From assembly GCF_032884065.1 (NCBI RefSeq), contig NC_088868.1, positions 33,878,890 through 33,942,889 of the forward strand: a stretch of DNA of 64,000 nt, in the 5' to 3' direction. The notes beneath the pieces were generated by a model. The model ran no database searches. It had not been told where the DNA came from and saw nothing but the letters and a program-made list of their open reading frames with translations. The first letter of the stretch is position 1. Each line of letters starts with the position of its first letter. The stretch comes from Artemia franciscana. Taxonomy: Eukaryota > Arthropoda > Branchiopoda > Anostraca > Artemiidae. The translations under genes and the position numbers were made by a program. Positions 48,940 to 61,907 of the stretch are shown piece by piece.

Positions 48940-51050
48940 AAAAAAACAAGAGCTAAGAGCTCATATGGCACGTGTGACGAGGCGAGAAGAGCTAAGAGCC
49001 AAGAGATCATATGGTATGACCTCTAACAAAATTCTATGAGTGAATAGATTGATTTAAAAAGCAAAATAAGAGGCTTAATGCCGGTCAGAATTTAAAATAA
49101 GAGCTCTGAGTCACCATGTCCTTCTAAATATCAAAATTCACCCACTCGTAAGTTATAAATACCTAATTTTTTATAATTTTTCCACTCCCTTTAGCCCTCC
49201 AGATGGTCGAATCTGGGTAAACGACTTTATCAAGTCAAATTGTACAGCTCCCTGACACGCCTACCAATTTTCATCGTCCTAGCACGTCCAGCAGCATCAA
49301 AATCGCCAAATCACTGAACCCCTCCCCCCAACTCCTCCAAAGAGAGCGAATCCAGTACAATTCTGTCAATCACGTATTAGGACATTTGTTTATTCTATCA
49401 ACCAAGCTTCATCCCGATTCCTCCAATCAAAGTGTTTTTTCCAAGATTTCCCCTCCAAATCCCCCCAATGTCAAAAGGTCTGGTGGGGATTTGAAATAAG
49501 AGCCCTGAGTCATGATTCCCTTCTAAAAATCAAATTTCATTAAGATCCGATCATCTATTCGTAAGATAAAAATACCCCAATTTTCACGTTTTCCAAGAAT
49601 TCCGGTTTCCCCCTCCAACCCCCCCAATGTCAAAGGATTTGGTCGGAACTTAAAATTAGAACTTTAAAGCATAAGATCCTTCTAAATATCAAATTTCATT
49701 AAGATCCGGTCACCCTTTCGTAAGTTAAAAACACCTCAATTTTCAAAATTACCACACACCCCCCCCCAATCCCACCAAAGAGAGCAGATACGGTCCGGTT
49801 ATCTCAGTCACGTATCTTAGACAGGTTTCTATTCTTCCAATCCAGTTTCATCCTGATATCACCCCTTTAAGTATTTTCTAAGATTGCCGGTCCCCCAACT
49901 GATCCCCCTCCAATTACGCTTGATCCGGTTGAGATTTAAAATAAAATATCTGAGTTACGAGGTCCTTCTATATATGAAGTTTCATGAAGATCCGATCACT
50001 CCTTCGTAAGTTAAAAATACACAATTTTTTCTTGTTTTTCAGAATTAGACAATAGAGCGGACCCCCCCCCCCAATAGAGCGGATCCGTTCCAATTATGTA
50101 AATGACGTATCTAAGACTTCTGCTTATTTTTCCCACCAAGTTTCATCCCGATCCCTCCAATCTAAGCGTTTTCCATGATTTTAGATTCCCTTACTCCAAA
50201 CCTCCCCCAATGTCACCAGATCCGGTCAGGATTTAAAATAAGGGCTTTGAGACACGATATCCTTCTAAATGTCAAATTTAATTGAGATCCGATCACCCGT
50301 TCGTAAGTAAAAATACCTCATTTTTCTAATTTTTCAGAATTAACCCCTCCCCCAACTACCCCAAAGAGAGCGGATCCGTTCTGGTTATGTCAATCATGTT
50401 TCTAGGACTTGTGCTTATTTTTCCCACCAAGTTTCATCCCGATCCTTCCACTCTAAGTGTTTTCCAAGATTTAGGTTTTCCCCTCCCAACTCCCCCCCCC
50501 CAATGTCACCAAATCCGGTTGGGATTTAAAATAAGAGCTCTGAGACACGATATCCTTCTAAATATCAAATTTCATTGAGATCCGGTCGCCCGTTCGTAAG
50601 TTAAAAATACCTCATTTTGTTCTAATTTTTCAGAATTACCCCCCTCCAACTACCCTAAAGAGAGCGGATCCGTTCCGATTATGTCAATCATGTACCTGGG
50701 ACTTGAGCTTATTTTTCCCATCAAGTTTCATCCCGATCCCTCCACGCTAAGTGTTTTCCAAGATTTTAGGTTTCCCCTTCCAACTCCCCCCAATGTCATC
50801 AGATCCGGTCGGTATTTAAAATATGAGCTTTAAGACACAATATCATTCCAAACGTCAAATTTCATTAAAATCCCATAACCCGTTCATAAGTTAAAAATAT
50901 TTCATTTTTTTCTATTTCTTCCGAATTAACCGGCCCCCCCCCCCCAGATGGTCAAATCGGGAAACGACTATCGGGAAAGACCGACAGACCGACAGAATTT
51001 GCGATTGCTATATGTCACTTGGTTAATACCAAGTGCCATAACAAACAAAA
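48940..51050 (+). repeat. C-rich ~296-bp-unit array (array A4)
   Basis: Equivalent of A1 with markers at about 49150, 49560, 49720, 50008, 50300, 50596 and 50890: seven instead of nine. A right-end hairpin is at about 51017-51036. The GACAGACC run next to it is shortened. Confidence 0.88.
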
Positions 51051-52180
51051 CAACACCATCAGAACTGTGATATACAAAATACAAAATTATACATTTTTGA
51101 AGGAAAGAGCTTGAAAACACTAAAGTTGGGTTCTCTGATACGAAGAAACTTGTGGAGTGACTTTCTTTTAAGATTCCTTAACTTTTAGGGGATGTTCCCC
51201 CTCGTTTTTCGAAAATGAAGCAAATTTTCTCAAAATCATATCCTTTGATGGGCAACACAGAACTTAATGAATCATATATATTTACAATCATTATAATAAG
51301 CAAATTCTTTTGATCTATATAATGAAATATTAAAGAGACGTCTATAGTTTCGACACACCGAAAGTTATTTTACAGCCTAACAAAAGTTATATAAAGAAAT
51401 CACATTTTCCCAGTCTCTTTGTTATTTTCAATGAGACTTCACTCCCGTAAAGAAAGGAAATACACCTAAGGCAGCCTATCTCCTAGTCACGGCAGCAAAC
51501 CAGTGTATTCCTTGGAACAAAGCCATTTATGGGAGGATTACTTATGGTTCAAGGAAAAGGATAAGGATTTTTGATGCTTAAGAGGACTTCAAATTAAATT
51601 TGTAAAGAACTCTAAGAGAACACGAGGGTCGAAGTCCTTGAGATGGGGACGTTTGTCTGTGAGTAGTAAACCTTCGGTCATTTCTGGAGAGATTTTCAGG
51701 GGGTTTTCTAGTTTTCCCATAATGGTGGGCATATACTGAATTTCCTATGGGGTGTAACATTGCATTTTGGGCGTTCCCCACCACATGGTGTACCTGTATT
51801 GAATCTTAGATGAGGGTTTTTTATATTGCGGAAGTAGTTGTTGGACAATTACTCCTACGGTAAATTCATTAGCATAACCGGTTACTATCCCTGTATGCAC
51901 TCAGATGGTTACATAATTAGGATAAGCGGTTGCTATTCCTGTATGCAGTTCTACACGTAAATGATTAGCACCATAAAATTAGCACAAAATTTGCATAACC
52001 AGTTTACCTTGCAACAAGCTCTAGTCCTGGACCTTCCCTGGCAATCAGATTGTTCTTATTACGGATGGTACAACTCATTTGTTGTCTTCCAAGAGAACTT
52101 CATTTGCATACAGCCATGAGTCCCTAGCAGCCAGCCGTAGCGATCAGATTAAATATAAGATCCAAGATCCAATTTGGAAT

Positions 52181-53805
52181 CAAACAGTTCGTGGTAACGA
52201 ACTGTAGTAAGGAGCGACCCGGCTCAATAGTAACCAAAACTCTAAAAAATGGAATTTTGATATCGAGAGCTACATCAAAAGAATTGCATTTTAATGCTGA
52301 TTTTAAATATATAAGTTTCATCAAGTTTAGTCTAACCCATCAAAAGTTACGAGCCTGAGAAAATTTACCTTATTAAGGAAAATAGGGGAAAACACCCCCT
52401 AAAAGTCGTAGTATCTTAACGAAAATGACACCATCAGATTCAGCGTATCAGAGAACCTTACTGTAGAAGTTTGAAGCTCCTATCTACAAAAATGTGGAAT
52501 TTTGTATTTTTTGCCAGAAGACAAATCACGGATGCGTGTTTATTTGTTTGTTTTTTTTTTGTTTTTTTCCCAGGGGTCATCGTATCGACCAAGTGGTCCT
52601 AGAATGTCGTAAGAGGGCTCATTCTAACGGAAATGAAAAATTCTATTGCCCCTTTTAAGTGACCAAAAAAATTGGAGGGCATCTAGGCCCCCTCCCACGC
52701 TAATTTTTTTCCGAAAGTCAACGGATAAAATTCTGAGATAGCCATTTTGTTCAGCATAGTCAAAAACCATAATAACTATGTCTTTGGGAATGACTTTCTC
52801 CCCCACAATCCCTGGGGAAGGGGCTGCAAATAACAAACTTTGACCAGTGTTTACATATAATAGTGGTTATTGGGAAGTGTAAAGATGTTTTCAGGGGGAT
52901 TTTATTTTGTTTGGGGGTGGGGCTGAGGAGAGGGGGCTATGTTGGAGGATCTTCCCTTGGAGGAATCTGTCATGGGGGAAGAAAAATTCAATGAAAAGGG
53001 CGCAGGATTTTCTAGCATTACTATAAGAAAACAATGAAAAATAAACATGAAAACGTTTTTTCAAATGAAAGGAAGAAGTAGCATTGAAACTTAAAACGAA
53101 CAGAGATTATTACGCATATGAGGGGTTCTAAAAATACTTTAGCATAAAGAGCGAGCTATTTAGGAGGAGATAAATACCTTGCTCTTTATGCAAAAGTATT
53201 TTTAGGAATTTCAACTATTTATTCTACGGCCTTTTTGATTCAGGGGTCATTCTTAAAGAATTGGGACAAAACTTACGATTTAGTGTAAAGAGCGAGGTAT
53301 TAACGAGGGTACAAACCCCCTCGTATACATAATAAAAACATAAGGTTATGAAAGTTTGTTACGTAAGTTAATTCTTAAGTTACGTATATTTTTTACTAAT
53401 AAAAACGTTCGTTAAAAATTAAAAGTTCTAGTTGCCTTTTTAAGTAACCGAAAAATTGGAGGGCAACTAGGCCTCCTTCTCCACGCCTTATTTCTCAAAA
53501 TCATCTGATCAAAACTAAGAGAAAGCCATTTAGCCAAAAAAAGAATTAATATACAAATTTCATTTTAATAATTTATGTGCGGAGAGCCAAAACCAAACAT
53601 GCATTAATTCGAAAACGTTCAGAAATGAAATAAAAAAAAAAATAATTTTTTTAGCTGAAAGTAAGGAGCGACATTAAAGCTTAAAACGAACAAAAATTAC
53701 TCCGTATATGAAATGGGTTGTCCCATCCGCAATCCCTCGCTCTTTACGCTAAAGTTTGACTCTTTGCCACAATTCTACTTTTTAAAAAAATTAAAAGCTT
53801 TAGTA
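52181..53805 (+). mobile_element. TE-X copy with terminal hairpin
   Basis: Begins CAAACAGTTCGTGGTAACGAACTG, with an inner palindrome ACAGTTCGT-GGTA-ACGAACTGT (52184-52205), then AGTAAGGAGCGACCCGGC. The body matches 54162-55590. Internal GTAAGGAGCGACATTAAA-type modules occur at about 53075 and 53660. No ORF of note. It replaces the 14456-17520 interval of the left contig. Confidence 0.72.
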
Positions 53806-54161
53806 GAACTTGTTCTACTATGAACCATGGAGTTACGACAATAGAATCCTGATGTTTCACCTTTTCACATGATGTTCGTTTAAAACATGAAGAATGACAT
53901 GTTTGAAACATGAAATTGAAGAAATTGAAATTGAAAAAGAAACATGTTTGAAATATTGAAATTGAAACATGACACCAATAAATTGGCCTAAAATCAGAGG
54001 CAAACAAGCATCTTAAGTCAGAATATCGACGGCCGTCGAAATAAAATATATCTGTCCTAGTTCAAAAGCTGACTTTTTTGCCGTAGGCAAAGTTTTTAAC
54101 GTCATCATTTAGAAAGGAGCAAAGGATAAGCTCTAATTTCTTTAGCAATGAGATATCTTTT
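53806..54161 (+). pseudogene. Pogo-relic 3' part, second copy
   Basis: Matches 17515-17872 (CTTGTTCTACTATGAACCAT...GAGATATCTTTT). The HTH-coding part is absent. It is interrupted at 54161 by TE-X and resumes at 55903. Confidence 0.65.
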
Positions 54162-55902
54162 CAAACAGTTCGTGGTAACGAACTGTAGTAAGGAGCGACC
54201 CGGCTCAATAGTAACCAAAACTCTAAAAAATAGAATTTTGATACCAATAGCTACATCAAAAGAATCGCATTTTAATGCTGGTTTTAAATATATAAGTTTC
54301 ATCAAGTTTAGTCTTACCCATCAAAAGTTACGAGCCTGAGAAAATTTTTCGTTATTTTAGAAAATAGGGGGAAACGCCCCCTAAAAGTCATAGAATCTTA
54401 ACGAAAATCACACCATCAGATTCAGCGTATCAGAGAACCCTACTGTAGAAGTTTTGAGCTCCTATCTACAAAAATGTGGAATTTTGCATTTTTTGCCAGA
54501 AGGCAGATCACGGATGCGTGTTTATTTGTTTTTTTGTTTTTTTTGTTTTTTTGTTTTTTTGTTTTTTTGTTTTTTTTCCCAGGGGTGATCGTATCGACCC
54601 AGTTGTCCTAGAATGTTGCAAGAGGGCTCATTCTAACGGAAATAAAAAGTTCTAGTGCCCTTTTTAAGTGACCAAAAAAATTGGAGGGCACCTAGGCCCC
54701 CTCCCACGCTAATTATTTTCCCAAAGTCAACGGATCAAAATTCTGAGATAGCCATTTTATTCAGCGTAGTCGAAAAAACCTTATAACTATGTCTTTGGGG
54801 ACGACTTACTCCCCCACAGTCCCAGTGGGAGGGGCAACAAGTTACAAACTTTGACCCGTGCTTACATATAGTAATGGTTATTGGGAAGTATATAGGCGTT
54901 TTCAGGAGGATTGTTTTGGTTTGGGGGAGGGGTTGAGAAGAGGGGATATGCTGGGGGAACTTTCCTTCGAGAATTTGTAATGGGAGAAGAAAATTTCCAT
55001 GAAGGGAGAGCAGGATTTACTAGCATTATTTAAAAAAAAAAACAATTAAAAAATAAAAGTGAAAAAGCTTTTTCAGCTGGAAGTAAGGAACAGCAATAAA
55101 ACTTAAAACAAACAGAAATTATTACCCATATGAGGGGCTCACCTCCTTCTAATACCTCGCTCTTTACGCTAAAGTATTTTCGGTAATTTCAACTACTTAT
55201 TCTACGGCTTTTGTGATTCAGGGGGTCATTCTTAATGAATTGGGATAAAATTTAAGCTTTAGTGTAAAGAGCGAGGTACTGACGATGGGGCGAATCCCCT
55301 CATATATGTAATAAAAACATGAGAATACAAAAGTTCTTTACGTAAGCTAATTTATAAGTTACGTAAATCTTTTACCAATAAAAAGATTCGTAAAAAATTA
55401 AAAGTTCTAGTTGCATTTTTAATTAACCAAAAAATCGGGGGGCAACTAGGCTTCTTCCCCCGCTCTTTTTTTCTCAAAATCATTCGATCAAAATTATGAG
55501 AAAGCCATTGAGCCAAAAAAAAAATATGCAAATTTCGTTTTGATTATTCCTCTGCGGAGAGCCAAAATCAAAACATGCATTGATTCAAAAACGTTCAGAA
55601 ATTAAATAAAACAAACAAATTTTTTTCAACTGAAAGTAAGGAGTGACATCAAAACTCAAAACGCACAGAAATTACTTCGTATATGAAAGAGGCTGCTTCC
55701 TCATCAACGCCCCGCTCTTTACGCTAAAGTTTTTTACTGTTTTAGAAAGAAGAATTGAGAGAAAGAGTCAAACTTTAGCGTAAAGAGCGGGGCGTTGATG
55801 AGGAAGCAGCCTCTTTCATATACGAAGTAATTTCTGTGCGTTTTAAGTTTTGATGTCACTCCTTACTTTCAGTTGAAAAAACTTGTTTTTTTTATTTAAT
55901 AA
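54162..55902 (+). mobile_element. TE-X insertion with both boundaries defined
   Basis: Starts CAAACAGTTCGTGGTAACGA at 54162 and ends in the fold-back FB-2 arm ...TTATTTAAT at 55902. The left contig shows the unoccupied site (GAGATATCTTTT joined to AAATTTTAAGAG at 17872/17873), so the insert is 1741 bp. No clear target duplication. No coding capacity, so non-autonomous; class unresolved. Confidence 0.75.
55597..55902. mobile_element. Fold-back module FB-2
   Basis: Arms of about 125 bases (GTAAGGAGTGACATCAAAAC..., CGCACAGAAATTAC, GAAAGAGGCTGCTTCC) inverted with near-perfect match around a ~50-base loop. Both arms share changes not found in FB-1 (AGTGACATC, GCACAG, GAGGCTGC). Confidence 0.85.
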
Positions 55903-56103
55903 ATTTTAAGAGACACATCTGATATCATTTCTATATCGGCCTATTTTTGGTTTTAGTGTGTACCTTACTACTGAAGTTGTCAACTCCTTTAAACTTTCAA
56001 GCTGGTATATCTCAAGAAGGAGTTTTTCTACCAAACAAAGGAAGACATGTACTTTGATCAGCTCATCAAGAACTATCGACTGCCGTCGAAAAAAACTATC
56101 TGT
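55903..56103 (+). repeat. Continuation of the pogo-relic flank
   Basis: AAATTTTAAGAGACACATCTG to AAAAAACTATCTGT, matching 17873-18075; it then joins a fold-back arm, with about 950 bases of the left contig missing. Confidence 0.65.
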
Positions 56104-57700
56104 ATTGGAAAGGGGCTACTTCCTCATCAACGAATTGCTCCTTACGCTAGGATTTGACTCTTTCTCTTAACTCTACTTTTTAAAACAGTAAAAAACTTTA
56201 GCGTAAAGAGCGGGTCGTTGATGAGGAAGTAGCCCCTTTCATATACGAAGTAATTTCTGTTCGTTTTAAGTTTTAATGTCGCTCCTTACTTTCCGTTAAA
56301 AAAACTTGTTTTTTTATTCAATTTCTGAACGTTTTTGAATCAATGCATGTTTTGATTTTGGCTTTCCGCAGATGAATAATTAAAACGAAATTTGCATATT
56401 TATTTTTTTGGCTAAATGGCTTTCTCATAGTTTTGATCGAATGATTTTGAGAAAAAAGGAGCGGAGGAGGAGGCCTAGTTGCCCTCCACTTTTTTGATTA
56501 CTTAAAAAGGCAACTAGAATTTTCATTTTTTTACGAATGTTTTTATTAGTAAAAGATATACGTAACTTACAAATTAGCTTACGTAACGAACTTCTGTATT
56601 TTCATGTTTTTATTACGTATATGATGGGGTTCACCCCCTCGTCAGTACCTCGCTCTTAAGCTTAAATTTTGTCCCAAATTCTTAAGAATGACCCCTGAAT
56701 AAAAAAAGCCGTAGATTAAATAGTTGAAATTACTAAAAATACTTTAGCGTAAAGAGAGAGGTATTAGGAGGAGGTGATCCCATCATATGCGTAATAATTT
56801 CTGTTAGTTTTAAGTTTTAATGTTTCTCCTTACTTTCAGTTGAAAAAACTTTTTCATATTTATTTTTTCTTTTTTTTTAAATAATGCTGGAAAATCCTGC
56901 GCTCCCTTCATGGAAATTTTCTTCCCCCATGACAAATTCCTCCACGGAAAGTTCCCCAACATATCCCCCTCTTATCACCCCCCCCCACAACCTAAAAATC
57001 CCCCTGAAAACATCTCTACGCTTCCAAATAACCATTACTATACGTAAGCACTGGTCAAAGTTTGTAACTTGTGGCCCCTCCCACGGGGACTGTGGGGGAG
57101 TAAGTCGTCCCCAAAGACAAAGTTATAAGGTTTTTTGACTACGTTGAATAAAATGGCTATCTCAGAATTTTATTCCGGTGACTTTGGGAAAATAATTAGC
57201 GTGGGAGGGGGCGCAGGTGCCCTCTAATTTTTTGGTCACTTAAAAATGGAAATAGAACTTTTAATTTACGTTAGAATGAGCCCTTTCTCAAGATTCTAGG
57301 ACCACTGCGTCGATATGATCACCCCTTCTGGGGTGATCATATCGCCTTCTGGCTCCACCATTGCCTTCTGGCAAAAAATTAAAAAATCCATATTTTTGTA
57401 GATAGGAACTTGAAACTTCTAAACTAGGGTTCTCTGATACGCTGAATCTGATGGTGTGATCGTTAAGATTATATGACCTTTAGGGGCTGTTTCCCCCTAT
57501 TTTCTAAAATAAGGTAATTTTTTCAGGCTCGTAACTTTTGATGGGTAAGACTAAACTTGATGAAACTTATATATTTAAAATCAGCATTAAAATGCAATTC
57601 TTTTGGTGTAGCTATTGATATCAAAATTCCATTTTTTAGAGTTTTGGTTACTATTGAGCTGGGTCGCTCCTTACTACAGTTCGTTACCACGAACTGTTTG
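56104..57700 (-). mobile_element. TE-X copy, minus orientation, with truncated fold-back
   Basis: The counterpart of 18936-20497. The fold-back left arm is shortened (56104-56160). The body reaches the terminal hairpin ACAGTTCGTTACCACGAACTGTTTG at about 57676-57700, which the left-contig copy lacks. Confidence 0.72.
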
Positions 57701-57864
57701 ATTGGGATTTCATCGGATATAGCTGAAAACTATTAAAGATCAATGCTTGGCACATAGTGATTAGAAGTTAAAATAATACAAACATCTTTTGAAGAGTTAA
57801 TTGTCTGGGTTATAGTGCCCTACTGAAGATGGCTTCTTGCTATTAGAAGTGAGAAAAGCCATAG
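57701..57864. other. Spacer shared with 20498-20654
   Basis: No feature recognised. Confidence 0.5.
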
Positions 57865-59156
57865 GTTTTTATGGCAGTTGGTATTTACCAAGGGACATAT
57901 AGTGATCGCGATTTCTGTCGGTCTGTCCGTCTGTTTTTATGTTTGTCCTAGTTTTGCTAGTTTGGGCACTTCCACATAGGCTAGGACGACGACATTTGGC
58001 GGGCGTATCAGGGACGAGATCAGATTAAATTAGAAATAGTCGTTTCCCCCATCCAATTATCTATGAGGGGGAGTGCCAGGACGGTTATTTCGGAAACATT
58101 ATAAAAGATGATGTATTTTTAACTTATGAACGGGTGATCAGATCCTTATGAAACTTGATATTTAGAAGAATATCGTGTCTTAAAGCTCTTAGTTTAAATC
58201 CCGACTGGATCAGGTGTCATTGGGGGAGTTGGAAGGGGAAACCTGAAATCTTGGAAAACCCTTAGAGTGGAGGGATCAGGACGAAACTTGGTGGGAAAAA
58301 TAAGCACAAGAACTAGATACAAGAATGACATAACTAGAACAGACTCACTCTCCTTGGGGGATCTGAAAGGGGGGGGATTCGGAAAAATTAGAAAAAAATG
58401 AAGTATTTTTAACTTACGAACGAGTGATTGGATCTTGATCAAATTCTATATTTAGAAGGACCTTGTAACTCAGACCTCTTATTTTAAATTCCAACTGGAT
58501 CCAGTGTCATTGGGGGGAGTTGGCGGTGGGGGGGGGGGCTGGAAATCTTGGAAAACGTTTAGAGTGGAGAGATTGGGATGAAACTCGGTGGGAAGAATAA
58601 GCACAAGTCCTAGATACGTGATTAACATACCCGAACCAGATCATCTCTCTTTGGGGGAGTCGGAGGGACCTAATTCGGTAATTCGGAAAAATTAGAAAAA
58701 TTAGGTATTTTTTAACTTACGAACGGGTTATTGGATCCTAATGAAATTTGATTTTTTTGAAGGAACTTGTGTCTCAGAGCTCTTACTTTAAATTTTGGCT
58801 GGATCTGGTGACACTGGGGGGAGTTGGAGGAAGAAACCGGAAATCTTGGAAAACGCTTAGAGTTGAGAGATCGAGATGATGTTTGGTGAGAAGAACAATT
58901 ACAAGTCCTAGATACTTCTAGATAACCAGACCGGAATGGTTCTCTTTGGGGTAGTTGGTGGGGGGGGGGAGGGGAATTCGAAAAAAATTGAAAAAATGAG
59001 GTATTTTTAACTTACTAACGGTTGATCGGTTCTCAATGAAAATTGATATCTAGAGGCCTCTTCTGCTTCCGAGCTTTTATTTAAAATCCCGACCAGATCC
59101 GATTAAATTGAGGGGGGGGGAGTTGGAGGGGAAACCGGAAATCTTGGAAAACGCTT
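57865..59156 (-). repeat. G-rich ~296-bp-unit array (array A5)
   Basis: The counterpart of array A2, starting with GGCAGTTGGTATTTACCAAGG at about 57874. It is cut at GGAAAACGCTT (59156) by the Penelope-like element. Confidence 0.87.
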
Positions 59157-60942
59157 GTGTCTAAATAATTTATCCAAGAGGAATTTAATCAAACTTTTCT
59201 GGATTGTTAAGAATAATACAGCTCTTGATTATAATTTTAAAGTAATATGTGATACAATTTGCATTCTAACTAAAACGAAATTTATTTCAAAAAAGAAAAA
59301 GTTCGATAAGATTAGTAATAAGGATAACAGATTATATTTACCTATTAATTTTACTTGTAAGCAGATTGAAGATATTAATTTACCAGGAATTTTAAATCAG
59401 CGTCATGTGAAACAGGCCCTTCCTAGTAATTTAAATTATAATGATAGTCCAGTTTTAACTTATAAATTTTCAAAAACTATTGGGCAAATTATTTTTAATT
59501 TTAATTTATTACTAAAAAAACTAGATAGCGATATAAATTGGGAACCGGTTTGTAATTGTAAGCAACTTGGCCCATTTGTAAATCCTACTTACAAACATGT
59601 TATAACAGGGGACTTGTCAATAATAAAGCAAGATGATCTTCAAATTATAATGAATAAAGGGGCTAATTTCCGTCTTTCTCATCATCTGAAACCATCGAGT
59701 GTTCTTGATGGCTTGGAAAATGATTTTGATTTATTTATTGATAAGTGGTGTAAGAAAGAGAATAAAAATAAAGAGAGTTTTCAAAGTTGGAAGAATTTAA
59801 TTATTAGTAGAGTAAGAAATAAAATATATTCTAACTTAAAAAATAGTAACACTAAATCATTATTTTATAATGCGAAGATTAAACAAGCAATTGCTAATCT
59901 AAAGAATGAATTTGTAATTGTGCCAGTGGATAAAGCTAATAATAATTTTGCCATAATTTGTCAGAAGCTGTATTGTGATATCTTAAAAAGGGAGTTATGC
60001 ACAACTAATGTTTATGAAAATGTAAATATAGAGGATGAGAATTTAATTGAAAAGACTGAAGAAATACTTTTTAAAAATTTTAATATTAAAATAAATGACA
60101 ATGATAAAAAGTTCCTTTTCCTATATTGGACTGTAAAATTTCATAAGAATCCCCCTAAACCACGGTTTATTAGTAAAAGGTTCTTAAAAATAGACAGTTA
60201 TAATAAAAAAGCCATATGGACAAACTGCTTTAATACTACAGTTAACTTGAGATGTTACAGCTTGGATATGATTTTTGAGTTATTGGAATTTGTTTTATAC
60301 AATACTTATATAAGATTTGGGGGTGATTTGTACAAGCAAATTATGGGAATTCCCATGGGTTGGAATGCCAGCCCATTTATAGCTGACTTTTTTTTAAGTC
60401 AACTAGAATATAAATATATGATGGATAAGAATAATCCAATTAATTTAAAACATGCTTTGTCAAATAATAAAAGATATTTAGATGATATTTTGGTCTTAAA
60501 TTGTAAGGATTTCATTGATATTTCTAAAAATATATATCCATCAGAGCTTATTCTTGAGCCTAGTCATGGCGCTGGTCATGAAGATCATTTCTTAGATTTA
60601 AATATTAATATTTGTGATAATAATAAATTAAGTTTTAAAATGTATAATAAAACGGATGATTTTGATTTTGAAGTGATTAGTTTCCCATTCCCTGAAAGTA
60701 ATATACACTCAAATATAACATATTCAGCGTTTTTCTCACAGTTACTTCGTTATGCAAGGATTTGTAGTAATTATATTGATTTTAAAAATAGATGTAAAAT
60801 CTTAAGCCAAAAATTGATATCAAGAGGTTTTTCTGCAAATAAATTAACTTGGCAATTTAAAAAATTTAGTTTTCATTATAACGAACTTTTAAATAAATAT
60901 CAAAAGAATTATCTAGAAATACTTAAAGAAATTTTTAACTAA
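59157..60942 (+). pseudogene. Penelope-like reverse transcriptase, 5'-truncated and internally deleted
   Basis: An open frame of almost 600 codons without a real start: it begins mid-protein at a position equal to 62596 of the next copy. It contains the CxC linker (WEPVCNCKQLGPFVNPTYKH), HHLKPSSVLDGLENDFDLF, KNEFVIVPVDKANNNFAI, KFHKNPPKPRF, motif B (QIMGIPMGWNASPFIADFF), motif C (NKRYLDDILVL, the DD catalytic pair) and a complete C-terminus to the TAA at 60942. Compared with 63611-63895, exactly 285 bases are missing between PRFI and SKRFLKIDSY, removing motif A with its catalytic Asp. It cannot be an active polymerase. Confidence 0.88.
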
Positions 60943-61907
60943 TTTCGGAGGTTCGAAAAATGTTGTCACAGCGATATTTATTTTGAATTGTGTTTCTAAT
61001 TGAGCGGATTTTTTTAAAAAATTAGCCACATGGTAAAGATGAATTCTATAATTGTTTAGTTCATTCAGGTTTTTTGCAATGTTTTAATATTTGTGATTTG
61101 GTAAAATTTTTAATATTTAGTTTACCTATTGTTGCTAAAGGGAGGGATATGTTAACAAGATAAGCTTGTTTTGGTTTTACTTGGTTGTTTTACATTTGCT
61201 GTTTTTTTTTCTCATAGGCAGGTATTTTGGGGGTGATACCTGACGCGGGGATGCCATGGATATTCTGTGGTAGCCACAACACTGTGCTGGGTAGAGAATT
61301 TAGAGTGGCGAAACCCTATATAGGCCAGTGTATTCTCCTGATGAGCCCTTGTGTTGAGTGTTGCCTCTGAATTATTTGTCTATATTATTTTTTCTATTGT
61401 TCGGTAAATGACGACTTATATTTATTGACGACATGACTGCCTGTCCATGGATTATTCTTTATGATTGATTGTGTGTGGCTATGCTGTTTGACCTATGTGA
61501 TTGTATGGATGAGTAGGGTTAAGGCCTCATTCAAGTGCTGGTCTATATTAATCACTAATTTAGGAAAACAGTCTTCCTTTTCTCCTTCTGTCTCTTTTTT
61601 TTTGTGTTTGTGCTGTAGCATTGGTGATTTCTCTTTTCATGATATTATTCCAGGTTGGATCCAGTGCTGGTGGAGAAAATTGTTTTAGTTTTCTCCCCGA
61701 CAGACCTTTACCCTGGTCCAGGTTTTTAACCTGATATTGTTAATTATTGGTGAGATGGCACTTATGCAAATTTCATGTTCTTTCATCTTTTTGTTTATGT
61801 ATTTATTGACCTATTGACCTATTGACCTTGGCATGTTTATTGGACTATGATTGTTGGATTTTGATTTGGATGTTGGTTTGTTTTGGATTTATTTTCAATA
61901 ACTTTAT
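60943..61907 (+). mobile_element. Penelope-like element UTR region between tandem copies
   Basis: Non-coding sequence between the stop of copy 1 and the first Met of copy 2, presumably the 3' UTR of one and 5' UTR of the other. GC-richer, probably structured segment at 61210-61380 (ATACCTGACGCGGGGATGCC..., CTGGGTAGAGAATTTAGAGT). A TATTGACC triplicate is at 61806-61828. No other gene seen; short frames at 61461 are not supported. Confidence 0.6.

Larger units (their letters stand above)
41803..52180 (+). repeat. Segmental duplication, copy 2 (partner 3370-14455)
   Basis: Matches copy 1 from the TAC array through the HS6ST exon and C-rich array to CCAATTTGGAAT at 52180, then breaks into TE-X. 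The TAC array occupies about 41803-43560. Nothing between 41803 and 52180 is new relative to copy 1; stretches without separate entries (43560-44120, 45082-45382, 46476-47080, 48002-48940, 51051-52180) hold no recognised genes. Confidence 0.93.

Noticed and set aside
56884..57138. 84-codon Pro/Ser/Thr-rich frame
   Set aside because: Falls within TE-X in inverse orientation and is not maintained in the other TE-X copies.
59155..59157. Start codon for the 595-codon RT frame
   Set aside because: The codon is TTG straddling the junction with the G-rich array; the copy is 5'-truncated, so there is no native start.
61280..61400. Possible hammerhead ribozyme: GCGAAACCC (about 61309) and CCTGATGAGCCC (about 61339) in the Penelope UTR
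   Set aside because: Both core boxes occur but in the order GAAA then CTGATGA. The circularly permuted fold would have only a 3-bp stem II, no good stem III and no room for stem I. N-terminal-endonuclease elements are reported to lack the motif.
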